From Malus domestica (lineage: Eukaryota; Streptophyta; Magnoliopsida; Rosales; Rosaceae): DNA of 64,000 nt. The position numbers and the translations under genes were made by a program. The notes beneath the pieces were generated by a model that saw only the letters and a program-made list of their open reading frames with translations, ran no database searches and had not been told where the DNA came from. Shown piece after piece: positions 32,850-44,400 of this stretch. The DNA lies in NCBI RefSeq assembly GCF_042453785.1, contig NC_091675.1:3050501-3114500 (forward strand). The letters run 5' to 3'. The stretch's first letter is position 1. Each line of letters opens with the position of its first letter.

Positions 32850-34212
32850 CTCTGATGAATAAAAGAAAAATAGATATAAGATCGATATGCGTTTGTGAGC
32901 CCTACCTTTATTAGAGCTGGTACAAGTAATGGTACAAATAGTGGTAATTGAAGCACTTCTCGAAACACAAAGCTCGGTGCGAGTTTTTTATTTTTTTTAT
33001 TTTTTATTTTTTTTTATGACAATATTTGAGAATTTCCGGTGCGAGTCTCTACACGGTAGACTCGCTTATGAGCAGTTCCCCTTGGCCTTCAAGGAACCAC
33101 ATGTCACCACGTTTATGCGCCATCTGTTCTCTCTCTCTCTCTGTCTATACCAAACGAGTTGTCTGGAAAGAAGAAGCTAGACTTTCCGGTTATCTGTGCT
33201 CGGTACTCTCCGTGAAAGCAAATCGAAGAACCAAAACTTAAGAAACCCTAGAAAAAGGAGGGATTCTGAAGAGGAAAATTTGAAAAAATGAGGACGGTCG
33301 TGTCGCGGTTGATCCAATCAAGATCATCACTTCCAAGGCTCTTGTATGTCGTCTATTTTCAATTTTGGCTTTTAATTTTGTGTAATTGATACTTAATTTC
33401 ACATATCTGCACTGCTAATATAAGGTTTTGAATGTGAGTCTTTTGGGATTTTTGTTTTTGTTTCTGAAATATGATGCAATGCATTGGTTGGCTGCTGAGA
33501 AAGAGTGGGAATTGGGGAAAATAATGCAAAACCCAAAATTGATTGATTGGTATCTTAGTTTATTAGGTTTCGTTTTCAAGTTCTGTGTTCTGGGTTCTAT
33601 ACAACAAAATTGTATCATCTGGGTTTATGAATATGTTAAACTGTTTTCGGATTATATAAAGCCGTGGCTTGTTCTGCATTGTTGAATTTGTGGTTGAAAA
33701 TGAATATAATAATGTTTAAAAAAAAATTATGTACTTTTTTTTGGTATTTGGTTGACTTTTTGGTTCCGGAATCCAGTAGGGTTCTAAGTTCTAACAATGA
33801 TAGTAAGAGGAGAATTGGGTTTTCCTTACTTTCTAATTTCTGTAAAAGCAGTGTATCGGAATCACTGAAGAATGGTAGGTATCTAACAACAGACTCTAAT
33901 AAGGTTGATGAACCCTTCAAAGTTGAAGAAGCTGAGACTGTCAACATTCCCCCTCCTCCAACTGATAAGGTACTATATTGTTGCAAAGAGCATTGGAGAT
34001 TTGAAACTGTTATTTCATCATATAATTTTATTGTCTTCATCTCTACAATGCCGTATTATATTTTTTGACTTCTAAGCTTCGTAATTCAGTTGCTTGTCTT
34101 GGGTGGAAATGGATTTGTTGGCTCACATGTTTGTAGAGAAGCATTGGATCGGGGCTTGTCTGTCGCTAGCCTTAGCAGGTATAACTCAACTCTATATATT
34201 TGATGTTTGGTA
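32850..34212 (+). repeat. Duplicated block D, copy 2
   Basis: Counterpart of 25,312-26,668. It contains the promoter and exons 1-3 of the intact SDR gene. A T-rich 58-bp insertion at about 32,983-33,040 distinguishes it. Confidence 0.93.
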
Positions 34213-36138
34213 CTGCTTGCTGGTTAAGTTGATGCCGATGGATTTTTCATTAGTTTTGATCAGTTTAGGCCTGTATACATCTCAATGCTTGCTATAAAAG
34301 AACGGAATACTATCAGACTGTGATGTAATTTATTTCTGAATTATTTCTTGGAGACCAATTTTCCTAATTCTTTAGCCTACTAGATAAGGAAAATTTTATA
34401 CTTCAATCATCTTGTATTTGATTGTTTTGATTCCATACCATCTCACTTTTAATGCTTTCTTATTTTCCTTCTCAGGTCTGGTAGGTCAAAATTACATGAT
34501 TTGTGGGCCAACAGTGTGACCTGGCATCAAGGTTTGCTTTGTTGCAATAGTATTTTATCAACGACCCATAATTGTTTTTTTGGTAGATACTCCTTTAAAA
34601 AAATTTCCATTTTCAGGAAACCTTCTATCGCCTGAGTCATTAAAGGATGCTTTCAATGGTGTCACGTCCGTCGTATGGAGTCCCTTTATCCTCTGTTTTA
34701 CTTGATTTCTATCCACTGATATGTAGGAAAGACATATGTGTACACATATTCTCTAACCGCGTGATATATTGTCCTTCCCCTCCCCCTTCCAATTTTGTTC
34801 AGGATGTGCTTGTTTTATAGAATGAAAACTCTCTATCCCATTGGTCATCATGCTTAGCTTACTGGATCAGATGTTTGGATTGTTTTCCTAATAAAGTTTC
34901 TTGTCCTAGATATCCTGTGTTGGTGGGTTTGGCTCCAATTCTTACATGTATAAGATTAATGGGACTGCTAACATCAATGCAATTAGAGTTGCCGCTGAAC
35001 AAGGTATATATTCATTTATGTTCTTTTTCTCCGTCAAGCTACTTCTTTTGCTTACTTATGGTTAAACAATTGGCGTTGATCGTGCAGGCGTGAAAAGATT
35101 TGTTTATATCTCTGCTGCTGATTTTGGTGTGGCAAATTACTTACTGCAGGGATATTATGAGGGAAAGGTGCCATGCTCAATGATAACTGCGTATATGCTT
35201 TATTAAAGTTTACTTTTATGTTTGTCGCTAGTTTTTAACGACTGCTGGAAGAATTAGCATAATGAGTCTGCTTGTAATGCTTAACATTTCTAATTTATCT
35301 GACACAAAGTCCTTTACTGTATCTTGGTCAATCTAGAGAGCTGCAGAGACAGAGCTACTAACCAAATTCCCATATGGAGGTGAGGTTTCTTACTCTTATC
35401 ACTTTTTTTTTTATTGATGGCTAAAATATGAGAAAATTATTTGGTCATCGGTTACATCTTGTCTCAAATTTCAATCAATATCTTTTTAAACATTAAGTTA
35501 CCATGTTCTTGAAACCAAGCGCTGTAGACTGAAGCTTTAGTTTCATGGTTTATTTTTCTTACAATTGGGATGCTTCTATTCACAATTTACTTGCCCTTTT
35601 TCAGGAGTGATTTTGAGGCCTGGATTTATATATGGGACTCGAAGTGTTGGGAGCCTGAAGATACCTCTTGGTGTAATTGGTTCTCCACTTGAGATGGTAA
35701 AGTGTTAGTTCCTCTTGTATTCTGCATTAATGGCATGTTTACTTTTAGGGAATAGGAATTGGAATCTTCCGATTCTTCACCTCCCTGCGTTTACTATATC
35801 ATTGGTATTAAAATCATTCCAATTCCCAACTTCCCCGATGTTTATTAACACATGAAATTGGAAAAGGTGCACGAATTTCTTATTTTTCCTTTGTCCTTGA
35901 CAAAAATATTCTCTGTTAAAACCTGAAGGGATTAACTGATTCATACTCAAATATATGACTGCAGCTATTTCAAAACACGAGACCCCTGAGCCAGCTGCCG
36001 CTTGTTGGGCCTCTCTTTACTCCTCCAGTGAATGTAACCTCTGTGGCAAATGTTGCCGTTAGAGCAGCTACTGATCCTGTCTTCCCTCCTGGGATTGTAG
36101 ATGTCCAGGGTATCCAGCGTTATACCCAGAAGAAGTAG
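33288..36138 (+). CDS. NAD(P)-binding Rossmann-fold (extended SDR, NmrA-like) protein, 10 exons
   Basis: Ten exons join in perfect phase into 310 residues: 33,288-33,343; 33,777-33,969; 34,090-34,178; 34,476-34,531; 34,617-34,672; 34,910-35,003; 35,088-35,167; 35,337-35,379; 35,605-35,696; 35,965-36,138. The N-terminus (MRTVVSRLIQSRSSLPRL) is Arg/Ser-rich with no acidic residues, as in a mitochondrial or plastid targeting peptide. The dinucleotide-binding loop LVLGGNGFVGSHV (GxxGxxG) opens exon 3. YISAADFGVANY and the YYEGK motif (YxxxK of extended SDRs) lie in exon 7, and GVILRPGFIYGTRSVG in exon 9. Similar plant proteins are annotated as NAD(P)-binding Rossmann-fold proteins; the substrate is unknown to me. 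A truncated, frameshifted duplicate lies about 7.5 kb upstream. Confidence 0.9.
35733..35880. mobile_element. MITE-like insertion in intron 9 of the SDR gene
   Basis: GGCATGTTTACTTTTAGGGA...GGAATTGG is followed about 80 bp later by CCAATTCCCAACTTCCCCGA...AACACATG. Together they form imperfect inverted ends around a short AT-rich core. It does not touch splice sites. Confidence 0.5.
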
Positions 36139-36916
36139 AGGTGCATATAGCCCCTTCCGTTTTTGTTTCGTTCATCAGTGCAGGCTGCAGAGTGTGATGT
36201 AAAGCTGTCAAAGTTTTTCCCGTGAAGATCCTGGTTTTTCGCTGTTGGCCGAGAATCTTGATACGAAGATTACATTGGTTTCTTTTTCTTCACATGTTGC
36301 AATGGTTAATAACGTGTTAAAAAGCACAGATTTACTTGTTCAATAATTGCCTCCCCAGCTGAACTTGTTTGAAGTTTGGGGTGAAGCGGATGACCGTTAC
36401 TTTTGAGTCACTTGATTTATCAATGTATCTTGGCCCCTTGCAACCTGGGATTAAAATAGCAAAGTTTTGTCCCTCTGATTTTTCTTATTTGAAGTGAAAA
36501 GAAGAGCTCGTGTTTTTGTTTGAAAGTGCTTTTAAAACATTTAAAATATCTTCTTGTCATAAATTCATTGAAATTGTCATTATAAGTTAATGCTTTTTGA
36601 AAAAGCACTTGAGAGCACTTCACCATTAGCGGGTGCTTTTCTAGAACGAGTGCTTTTTAAAGTTTTCTTGCTCAACGTGGTTAAAAGCCGTTTGTCGGTT
36701 GACACAACACTTGTAGATTTTACAGAAGCAGTGGCAAGCATGCCCTAGAGAAGTGCTCATGCACAAAAGTGCTTTCTAGAAAAGTATTTTTAAACCGGCT
36801 TGGAAGTTGGAACGCATTCCTACTGGAGTACTGGTAACCAAAACGGGCAATTGGATGCGGAAATAGATAAACCCGACCCGGTTAAATAGTTTACTTCAAT
36901 AAAAATAGGCCAATCA
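36139..36916. other. Spacer between SDR gene and TAF10, with a foldback repeat
   Basis: The first ~250 bp should be 3' untranslated sequence. From about 36,490 to 36,800 the sequence is built from repeated AAGTGCTTTT / AAAAGCACTT words in both orientations (for example AATGCTTTTTGAAAAAGCAC at about 36,588). It is a hAT-like foldback or MITE of the kind also seen near 638-913. Confidence 0.5.
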
Positions 36917-37068
36917 ATGAACCAGAACCCAAATCAGAGGAGAAGACTCTTAACAGTCGTCACAGTCACAAAAGATCGTATTTTGGAAGGAGAGAGAGGG
37001 AAAGAAGATGAACCAGAACCCAAATCAGAACCAGAACCAGCAACCGAGCGACGGCGGAAAGCACGAGG
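36917..37068 (+). promoter_or_regulatory. Possible upstream open reading frame overlapping the TAF10 start
   Basis: The stretch ATGAACCAGAACCCAAATCA occurs twice, at 36,917 in the leader and at 37,008 as the TAF10 start. The upstream ATG is in another frame and stays open until TGA at about 37,067, past the true start codon. If the transcript begins upstream of 36,917 this uORF would compete with TAF10 translation. The transcription start is not known. Confidence 0.45.
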
Positions 37069-38623
37069 ATGACGCCGCCCTCACCGACTTCCTCGCCTCC
37101 TTGATGGACTACACCCCCACCGTAAAATCCTACTTCCCAATCTCATTTTTTCCTGCAAATTCCGATCAAATCGAAATCAAAATCCTGACATTTTGTGATT
37201 TCAGATGCCCGACGAGCTCGTGGAGCATTACTTGGCGAAAAGCGGCTTCCAATGCTCCGACGTTCGATTGTAGGTACTTCTTTCGATTCCGAATTTTGGG
37301 AAGATTTGCAATTTTGTCAGTTGAGATTTCAGTTTTCGTTAGGGTTAGCTGATATTAATAATTTGAGTTTGTCAAGTGTATATTGTATATCTGTTCGAAA
37401 ATTTCAAATTTCAAGTCCATTAGATACTCATGCTATGTGAATTTAGCTGTAGGTAGAGTCTGTAACTGGTGTGGGATTCACTCATGGTTGTCCGTGATCG
37501 GTTCCTTCTTTTCGTTTGGGCTTCAGGAATTGTATCTATTTTACATATTCGTTTATTAGCCTTTGTTGCAATTAGCGGTTTCAAATTTGAGTTTCATGGT
37601 CGTCTATTTGATGATTGAAAGTTTGTGCTTTTTGACATAGATTGCATCATTGCAATCATTGATATAGAGCAGCTTTTGATTTAGCTTTCTTTTGAGCTGA
37701 GAATGGCACTTAGTGGGAAAAGGCTTTGTTGTTGTTGTTGTTGTTGTTGAATTTGTATTTAATGTAGTTCTTTGCATGTACTTGTAAACGGAATTGGTTT
37801 TTATTCTCTTTTCAGAATTAGGCTGGTAGCTGTCGCCACGCAAAAGTTTGTTTCTGAGGTCGCAACTGATGCTCTTCAGTAAGTCGCTGAATTCCGTGGT
37901 TGTAATTGCACTCGTAGGTTTTTGGTCCAGAATTATTTAGCTATATTCCTTGGTTCTTGCACTTGTAGTTAGCCAGTGTCTAAGGTATTACAATTGGGGA
38001 AGGTATTTACATGCTTATGCTTCTAAACAGGCAATGCAAAGCGAGGCAGGCTTCTATAGTCAAAGACAAAAGGGACAAATAACAAAAGGTACTCCAATCA
38101 TTGTGCTCGTGGGATGTGTGTTTATGCTTATCTAATTATGGGCGGTCTTAACTTTAATCTTGAAACAGGATAAGCGTCTAATATTGACAATGGAAGATCT
38201 GTCAAGAGCGTTGCGTGAGGTAAAAACTACAATCTTTCAAATTACTTGTGCTTGATAAGCTACCTTTTCAATGCACCTCAGTATGCCTCTGTCTATAAAA
38301 ATTAACTGGAGAGCCTTTTGAACTTGTGAACGAGTTTTTGCTATCTTCTATCCTATTACAGAAGCATGGGATTCATAGAATCTTTTATGTTGATACAGTC
38401 TTGTTGTCATTTTCAGAATAGCTAAATCCGGCTCGCTTGGCCCTAATTAGATTTTCAGGAGTCCATATCTTTAATTTATGCGTAATCCAAACTGATAATA
38501 TTTTTCACTTTACTGCTCCTCTTGTAATTCCTAATTGAGCAGTATGGCGTTAATGTGAAGCACCAAGAATATTTTGCGGACAGCCCTTCGACTGGGATGG
38601 ATCCTGCAACACGGGAAGAGTAA
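37008..38623 (+). pseudogene. TAF10: TFIID subunit TAF10 gene with a premature stop
   Basis: TAF10 is a histone-fold subunit of TFIID and SAGA. Six exons are clear: 37,008-37,121; 37,205-37,269; 37,816-37,878; 38,031-38,088; 38,169-38,219; 38,543-38,623. They encode KHEDDAALTDFLASLMDYTP, DELVEHYLAKSGFQCSDVRL, RLVAVATQKFVSEVATDALQ, CKARQASIVKDKRDK, RLILTMEDLSRALRE and YFADSPSTGMDP. All splice signals and phases fit a 143-residue protein. However, codon 98 is TAA (38,080-38,082) where relatives have Gln (CAA), just inside the end of exon 4. The product would be 97 residues and lose the last histone-fold helices. With two exon junctions downstream, the mRNA is a candidate for nonsense-mediated decay. 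It may be a young pseudogene, an allele or a sequence error. Intron 2 holds a (GTT)n repeat at 37,726-37,749. Confidence 0.85.
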
Positions 38624-38889
38624 TTTGCAATTGGATTTGTGTTATACCATTTACAGTCTGGTGGTATTAATAATTCTGAGGGAATTAGGCGATGATCGAT
38701 CACTCTTCTCTTTTGCTTCGTGTACTTGCAATTTTTGAGGCAGAAGATTTCTCGATATGAAGTAGTTAAATTGTACATGTATGGATTTATGAGTAAAACG
38801 ATTGCATCTCGTTTAGTTCATAGTCATGTGCTTCACATCATCTCTTGTCAAGTTTTTTCTTGTGATGTAAAACAATTGACAATTTGACG

Positions 38890-39069
38890 TAAGTATTGTG
38901 TTTACTTTGATTTGGTCAAGGTGGACGAAACTCACCCCGGCTTTCGTTCCTTTCTTAACAAATTAAACATATTATCATGTGCAAAGAAATTGTTTGAAAT
39001 GATTAATTAATCATGTATTTTATGCTTAAATTTTAGCTGGTCAGCCATCCCAACATTTTCCCTATAAAA
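38890..39069 (+). promoter_or_regulatory. Promoter of the mini-GLR gene
   Basis: TATAAAA at 39,063-39,069 lies 58 bp before the start codon. Upstream, TTTACTTTGATTTGGTCAAG (about 38,899-38,918) matches the modules at about 40,733 and 41,173 before the next GLR gene, showing descent from one ancestral GLR promoter. The module contains GGTCAA, the reverse of a W-box core (TTGACC). Confidence 0.6.
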
Positions 39070-39126
39070 TTTCTTCCCAAGGAACAAGATCATCCAAGTT
39101 TACAACTGCAAAGACACAAATTCAAG

Positions 39127-40006
39127 ATGAAGTTTAGGAAACCAACCAACCTCATAATTTGTACCTTCTTCTTCCTGGTTTCTTTGAGAATGAATATTTC
39201 CTTCGCCATGCGGGTGAAGTCGCAGAACACAACAATCCCAGTGAATGTTGGTGTGGTTTTTGTTCATGTTGCAGATGCAGCAATAGCAACTGGATTCTGG
39301 ACACCACGATGTGGACTTGCGAAGGGATTGAATTCAACTTCCAAATCGAACAATGATTTCGTCGGTCAAGTTTTTCTTGGGGTAGATCATCTTTACTTTG
39401 AACTTCGTCGAATCTGTTTTATGAATGTAACGGAAAGAAAATTCAGATTTTCTGATCAAATTGAAACCTTGGAATGTTAAATTAATTCTTTGACAGGATT
39501 ACGATGCTTTAGCCGCAGCCCCGACAATCAGAGCAAACAGTTCTTTGTATGTGGATTTCACAATGCCATACACGGAATCAGGTGTGGCGATGGTGGTGCC
39601 AACGAAAGATTACACGAGCAAAAATGCATGGGTTTTCTTGAAGCCTCTTTCATGGGATCTCTGGTCGATTTGTCTTTGCTTTTTCATCTGGACTGGTTTC
39701 GCGGTTAGTGTTCTTGAACACCGCATTAATGAAGAGTTTCGTGGTCCTCCCTCCGATCAAGTTGGCACAATAAGATTTTTAGGCCCCATACTCATTGCTG
39801 GGGTGGCTTCGTCATTAGCTCTCATCATATCTGCAGCCTCCTTCTTTTACAGGTACGGGTACGTCTTAATGACAAGAGTCGCCTTCGTGTGGAGAAGTAT
39901 TCGGGACATGTTTGGAACGAAGAATTCGGGTCTTGATGCCGTCGAGTCTTTGCCTGCAGGACCTGCTGGCCAAGCCCCTCAAGCCATTCAAATCACACAG
40001 ATCTAG
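39127..40006 (+). CDS. Deleted 'mini-GLR', glutamate receptor-like remnant with an intact reading frame
   Basis: Two exons (39,127-39,381 and 39,497-40,006) join in phase to 254 residues without stops. Exon 1 starts with a signal-peptide-like MKFRKPTNLIICTFFFLVSL and the GLR N-terminal TTIPVNVGVV. It then jumps to the end of the amino-terminal domain (GFWTPRCGL) and to the exon-2 end of normal GLRs (NDFVGQVFLG). Exon 2 keeps the second half of S1 and helix M1 (YVDFTMPYTESGVAMVVPTK, WDLWSICLCFFIWTGFAVSV, LEHRINEEFRGPPSDQVGT), then jumps directly to M4 (GPILIAGVASSLALIISAAS) and the cytosolic tail. Missing are almost all of the Venus-flytrap domain, the S1 core, the pore loop, M3 (SYTA..) and S2. 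It cannot be a channel, but every deletion keeps frame and the promoter TATA is present. It is either a pseudogene decaying by in-frame deletions or a short two-helix membrane protein. Confidence 0.7.
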
Positions 40007-40531
40007 CCTCACCATTCCTTGGAAAACAAGGCATTGGAAATATAAGTTAGAATTTATAGTGGAAGAGGATGTATTGGTGAGAGTGGTATGTGTATCTAGT
40101 GAGAGAAATGTTAATTTTGATTTAGGAAACTCGTAGGTGTACTTTATTTTGGTAGATTTAGTTATGACAACTATGCTTTGTATGTGGGGTTGGGTTTTAT
40201 TAGTTTTCTTTCTTTGTATGTGGGGTTGATTTTTGATTCCCCTGCCGTATTACTTGCTATGTCTCCCCCAACGAGATTTGACTTTATGTCCCTCTCTTTT
40301 TATTTTAATAAGATTATGGGGATGATCGGTGAACAATATCACCCATCCTCTTAAAAAAAATTTAAGTCAACTTTGCTCTCTAGTCCAATATGTTCAAGTT
40401 GCGTGCCTCTCTCTCCTCGTTGAACTTTCTTTTTGCTCACCATTAGCGATATTTAATCACTCCACTTGTAAGTGTATGGTTTTAAGTTTGACTCACTTGG
40501 ATTGCCAATGATATTATGTCATTGTATTAAA
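40007..40531. other. 3' flank of the mini-GLR
   Basis: Probable 3' untranslated and spacer DNA; no exon recognised. GTATGTGGGGTTG is repeated at about 40,177 and 40,214. Confidence 0.4.
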
Positions 40532-41326
40532 GCAAGCTTTCGCAATCATGGAAATAACTTGTAAGCTGCTGAGTGCATGAACAAGCAACCAACTCTGTAT
40601 CTTAGATAATAATGAAGATAGCGTATGTTAGGTAAATAACAATTTGTGGTTGAAGTATATTATACACAACCAGTTTGACACGGTATTTCTATACACTATA
40701 CAGTATTTTATTCGTAAGTTTCGTATATGTACTTTGATTCGGTCAAAGTAAGCAGAACATGCAGTGCCCTTAATTCGTTCTTAGTTTGTTAACAAATTAT
40801 AATTTTTGATCTACTCCAACAGTACGTTATGAATAGATTAAATATAATAAGAATCACGGAAATAAAGCAACCGTTAAGTAGGTAATTAAAGCAAATTATA
40901 ATAATGAACAAATTATAATTTTTGATCTACTCCAACAGTATACTTAGACAACCGTTAAGTAGGTAATTAAAGCAAGCTTTCGCAATCACGGAAATAACTT
41001 GTAAGCTGCTGAGTACATGAACAAGCAACCAACTCTGTATAGAATCTTGGATAATAATGAAGATAGCGTATGTTAGGTAAATAACAATTTGTGGTTGAAG
41101 TATATTATACACAACCAGTTTGATACAGTATTTCTATACACTATACAGTATGTTATTCGTAAGTTACGTATATGTACTTTGATTCGGTCAAGGTAAGCAG
41201 AACATGCAGTGCCCTTAATTCGTTCTTAGTTTGTTAACAAATTATAATTTTTGATCTACTCCAACAGTACGTTATGAATAGATTAAATATAATAAGAAAC
41301 TGTTTGACATAATCAACAAAGTAATT
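40532..41326 (+). repeat. Tandem duplication of GLR upstream sequence, period 440 bp
   Basis: GCAAGCTTTCGCAATCA... begins copy 1 at 40,532 and copy 2 at 40,972. About 345 bp are nearly identical, including ATGTACTTTGATTCGGTCAA (40,727 and 41,167), which is shared with the mini-GLR promoter. A spacer between the copies itself repeats AACCGTTAAGTAGGTAATTA. The promoter-proximal DNA of the next GLR gene is therefore doubled. Confidence 0.92.
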
Positions 41327-41402
41327 TATTCCACAGGTTTGCTTCTGTTAGAATCTGAGATATTATTCTGAAGCTATAGGCACATGGTCAGCAATCCTGC
41401 CT

Positions 41403-41410
41403 GTATAAAA
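41403..41410 (+). promoter_or_regulatory. TATA box of the first complete GLR gene
   Basis: GTATAAAA lies about 58 bp upstream of the start codon at 41,461, the same spacing as for the mini-GLR. Confidence 0.6.
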
Positions 41411-41460
41411 ATCCTTTAAACTAATCACATTATCGAAGCTTGGTGATCGAAGATACGGAT

Positions 41461-44400
41461 ATGGAGTTGAAGAAATCAATCAACCTTTTTTGTTCTTTCT
41501 TCTTCCTTGTTTCTTTCAGCATTCATGTTTCCTTTGTCATTGGACAGAAGACGCAGAATAGAACAATCCCAGTGAATGTTGGTGTAATTCTTGATGACCC
41601 TGATTCGGTGAGGGGAAAGGTTCGGTTGAGCTGCATTGAAATGGCCCTCTCGGATTTTTATTCCTCTCACAGTTCCTCTAGAACTAGACTGGTCTTGAGC
41701 ATTAGGGACTCTAGAAAAGACGTTGTCGATGCAGCTGCTGCAGGTCTCTCCCTTTTTCTCCTTTTCGGTTTCATTTTGAGTCCCAATCTATTCTTTTATT
41801 CAATGAGACTGCTTAAGTCTGCATTCTAATTGCGTCCTGTTTTCATTTTCTCTTTTGTTACCACAGCTTTGGACCTGATAAAGAATCTTCAAGTGCAAGC
41901 AATCATTGGTCCTACATCATCAATGCAAGCAGACTTTGCAATTGATCTCGGAGACAAAGCCAAAGTTCCCATAATCTCATTTTTGGCAACAAATCCTTCC
42001 CTCACTTCCATTCAGGGTTCATACTTTTTCCGAGCAGCGCAAAATGATGCCTCTCAAGTGAAAGCCATAACTGCTATCATCCAAGCCTTTGGATGGAGAG
42101 AAGTGGTGCCCATCTACGTAGACAATGAGTTTGGTGAGGGAATATTACCGTCCTTGGTTGATGCCTTAGATGAAGTTCAAGCTCGTGTGCCCTACCGGAG
42201 TGCCATACCTCCAATGGCCACTGATGACCAACTTGCCGCAGAGCTTTACAAGTTAATGACAAAGCAAACCAGGGTCTTCATCGTGCACATGTCGCCCTCT
42301 CTTGGTTCTCTTCTTTTCACCAAGGCACAAGAGATCGGTATGATGAATGAAAGCTATGTTTGGATCATGACCAATGGCCTAACAAATCATGTAAGTTCAC
42401 TAAATTCTTCAATCATCAAGTCAATGCAAGGTGTGTTGGGTGTGAGAACTTATGTACCGAAAACAGAAGAGCTTATCCATTTTAGAGTTCGATGGAAGAG
42501 GCAATTCCAACAGAAAAATCCATCCGTGGTTGATGTCGAATTGGATGTTTTTTCAATTTGGGCATATGATGCTGCTGTTGCATTAGCCATGGCAGTTGAA
42601 AGTGTTGGGACTAGAAACTTTGGCTTTGTAAAGACGAATGCTTCCATCAACTCATCCTCAACAGATCTTATAACTTTCGGGGTCTCTCGAAATGGTCCAA
42701 AACTTTTTGAATCCTTATCAAGTACTCACTTTAAAGGCCTTGCAGGAGATTTCAGTTTTGTCAATGGGGAATTACAGTCTTCAGTGTTTGAAATAGTCAA
42801 TGTGAATGGTGATGGAGCAAGAGAAATTGGTTTTTGGACACCAGAAAGTGGACTCATGAAAAAATTCATAAACCCCACAAACACAAAGAGTGTTGCAAAT
42901 TCAACTTCTAGATCCAACATGGGATCCATCATATGGCCTGGAGATTCTACCTCTGTTCCAAAAGGATGGGAGATCCCCACGAACGACAGAAAATTGAGAG
43001 TGGGAGTTCCGGTGAAGATTGGTTCTCCGGAGTTTGTTAAGGTGGTACGTGATCCTAGTACTAACACAACAGATGTTTCTGGTTACTGCATTGACGTCTT
43101 TAATGCTGTCATGGAAAAATTACCATATGCTGTTATTTATGACTTCATTCCCTTTGCAAAACCCGATGGTACAACCGCTGGCACTTACAATGATTTAGTC
43201 GACCAAGTTTATCTCGGGGTAAAATCATCTTAACCTCATTTAATATGTTTTTTATGATTAAAATGCAGCACAGTTCAACTTAATTCTGTCGGTATGTTTG
43301 ATTTGTTTCGCAGAACTATGAAGCTTTGGCTGCAGCCACGACAATTAGAGCAAATAGGTCTTTGTATGTAGATTTCACATTGCCATATACCGAATCAGGT
43401 GTAGTAATGGTGGTGCGAACGAAAGATTACAAAAGCCAAAATGAATGGCTTTTCTTGAAGCCTTTGACATGGGATCTCTGGCTTACAAGTTCTTGCTTTT
43501 TTGTTTTCATTGGTTCGGTGATATGGGTTCTCGAACACCGCATTAACGAAGATTTTCGTGGCCCTCCCTCACATCAAGTCGGCACAAGCTTGTGGTTCTC
43601 CTTCTCAACCATGGTTTTTGCACATCGTAAGTAGAAGTGCCCTAAGCAGTAAGCATGTTGAAATACTACAAGCTATTGTTTCTACATATTTTTTACCTCA
43701 ATTAATTACGTGCAGGGGAGATAGTGGTTAGTAACTTGGCTAGGTTTGTGGTGATAGTATGGCTATTTGTAGTGCTAATCCTTACTCAAAGTTACACGGC
43801 TAGCCTGACTTCAATGTTAACCATCCAACAACTCCAGCCAACCTTTTCTGATCTAAACGAGCTTATAAACAAGAAGGAGAGTGTGGGATATCCGAAGGGC
43901 TCATTTGTCTGCGAACTTTTGCTAGATAGAGGTTTTGATAAACAGAAGATTAAAGCCTATACATCTCCAGAAGAATGTGACGAACTTTTGACGAAAGGGA
44001 CTGCAAAAGGTGGCATCGCTGCCGCTATTGATGAAACCCCAAACTTGAGGCTTTTTCTTGCAAAATATTGCTCCAAATACACCATCGTTGGGCCAATATT
44101 TAAGACATCAGGCTTTGCCTTTGTAAGTCCTTAATTCCTTTCTTTCTCACACACGTGTACAGAAACGCAATCGCGAGTCCTATATATGTTTCTTGAGTAA
44201 TGCTCAATGATCCAGATTCACAAATTGACAACATAAGTTTATGTTGTCGCACAGTTTCTTAAGAGACAACATTCCTCATACGTCTTTCATGTATGTATCT
44301 ACCTCATACGTCTTTCGTGTATGTATCTAGGTTTTCCCCAAAGGTTCGAATCTTGTACCTGATGTTTCAAAGGCGATTCTGAACCTGACAGAGGGAGACG

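Noticed and set aside
40532-41326. CRISPR-like or LTR-like repeat
   Set aside because: Only two copies, no TG...CA ends, no target duplication, no internal coding region; a simple tandem duplication explains it.
41440-41460. Start of the first complete GLR at 41,440
   Set aside because: The codon there is TTG; the ATG at 41,461 gives a proper signal peptide and fits the TATA spacing.
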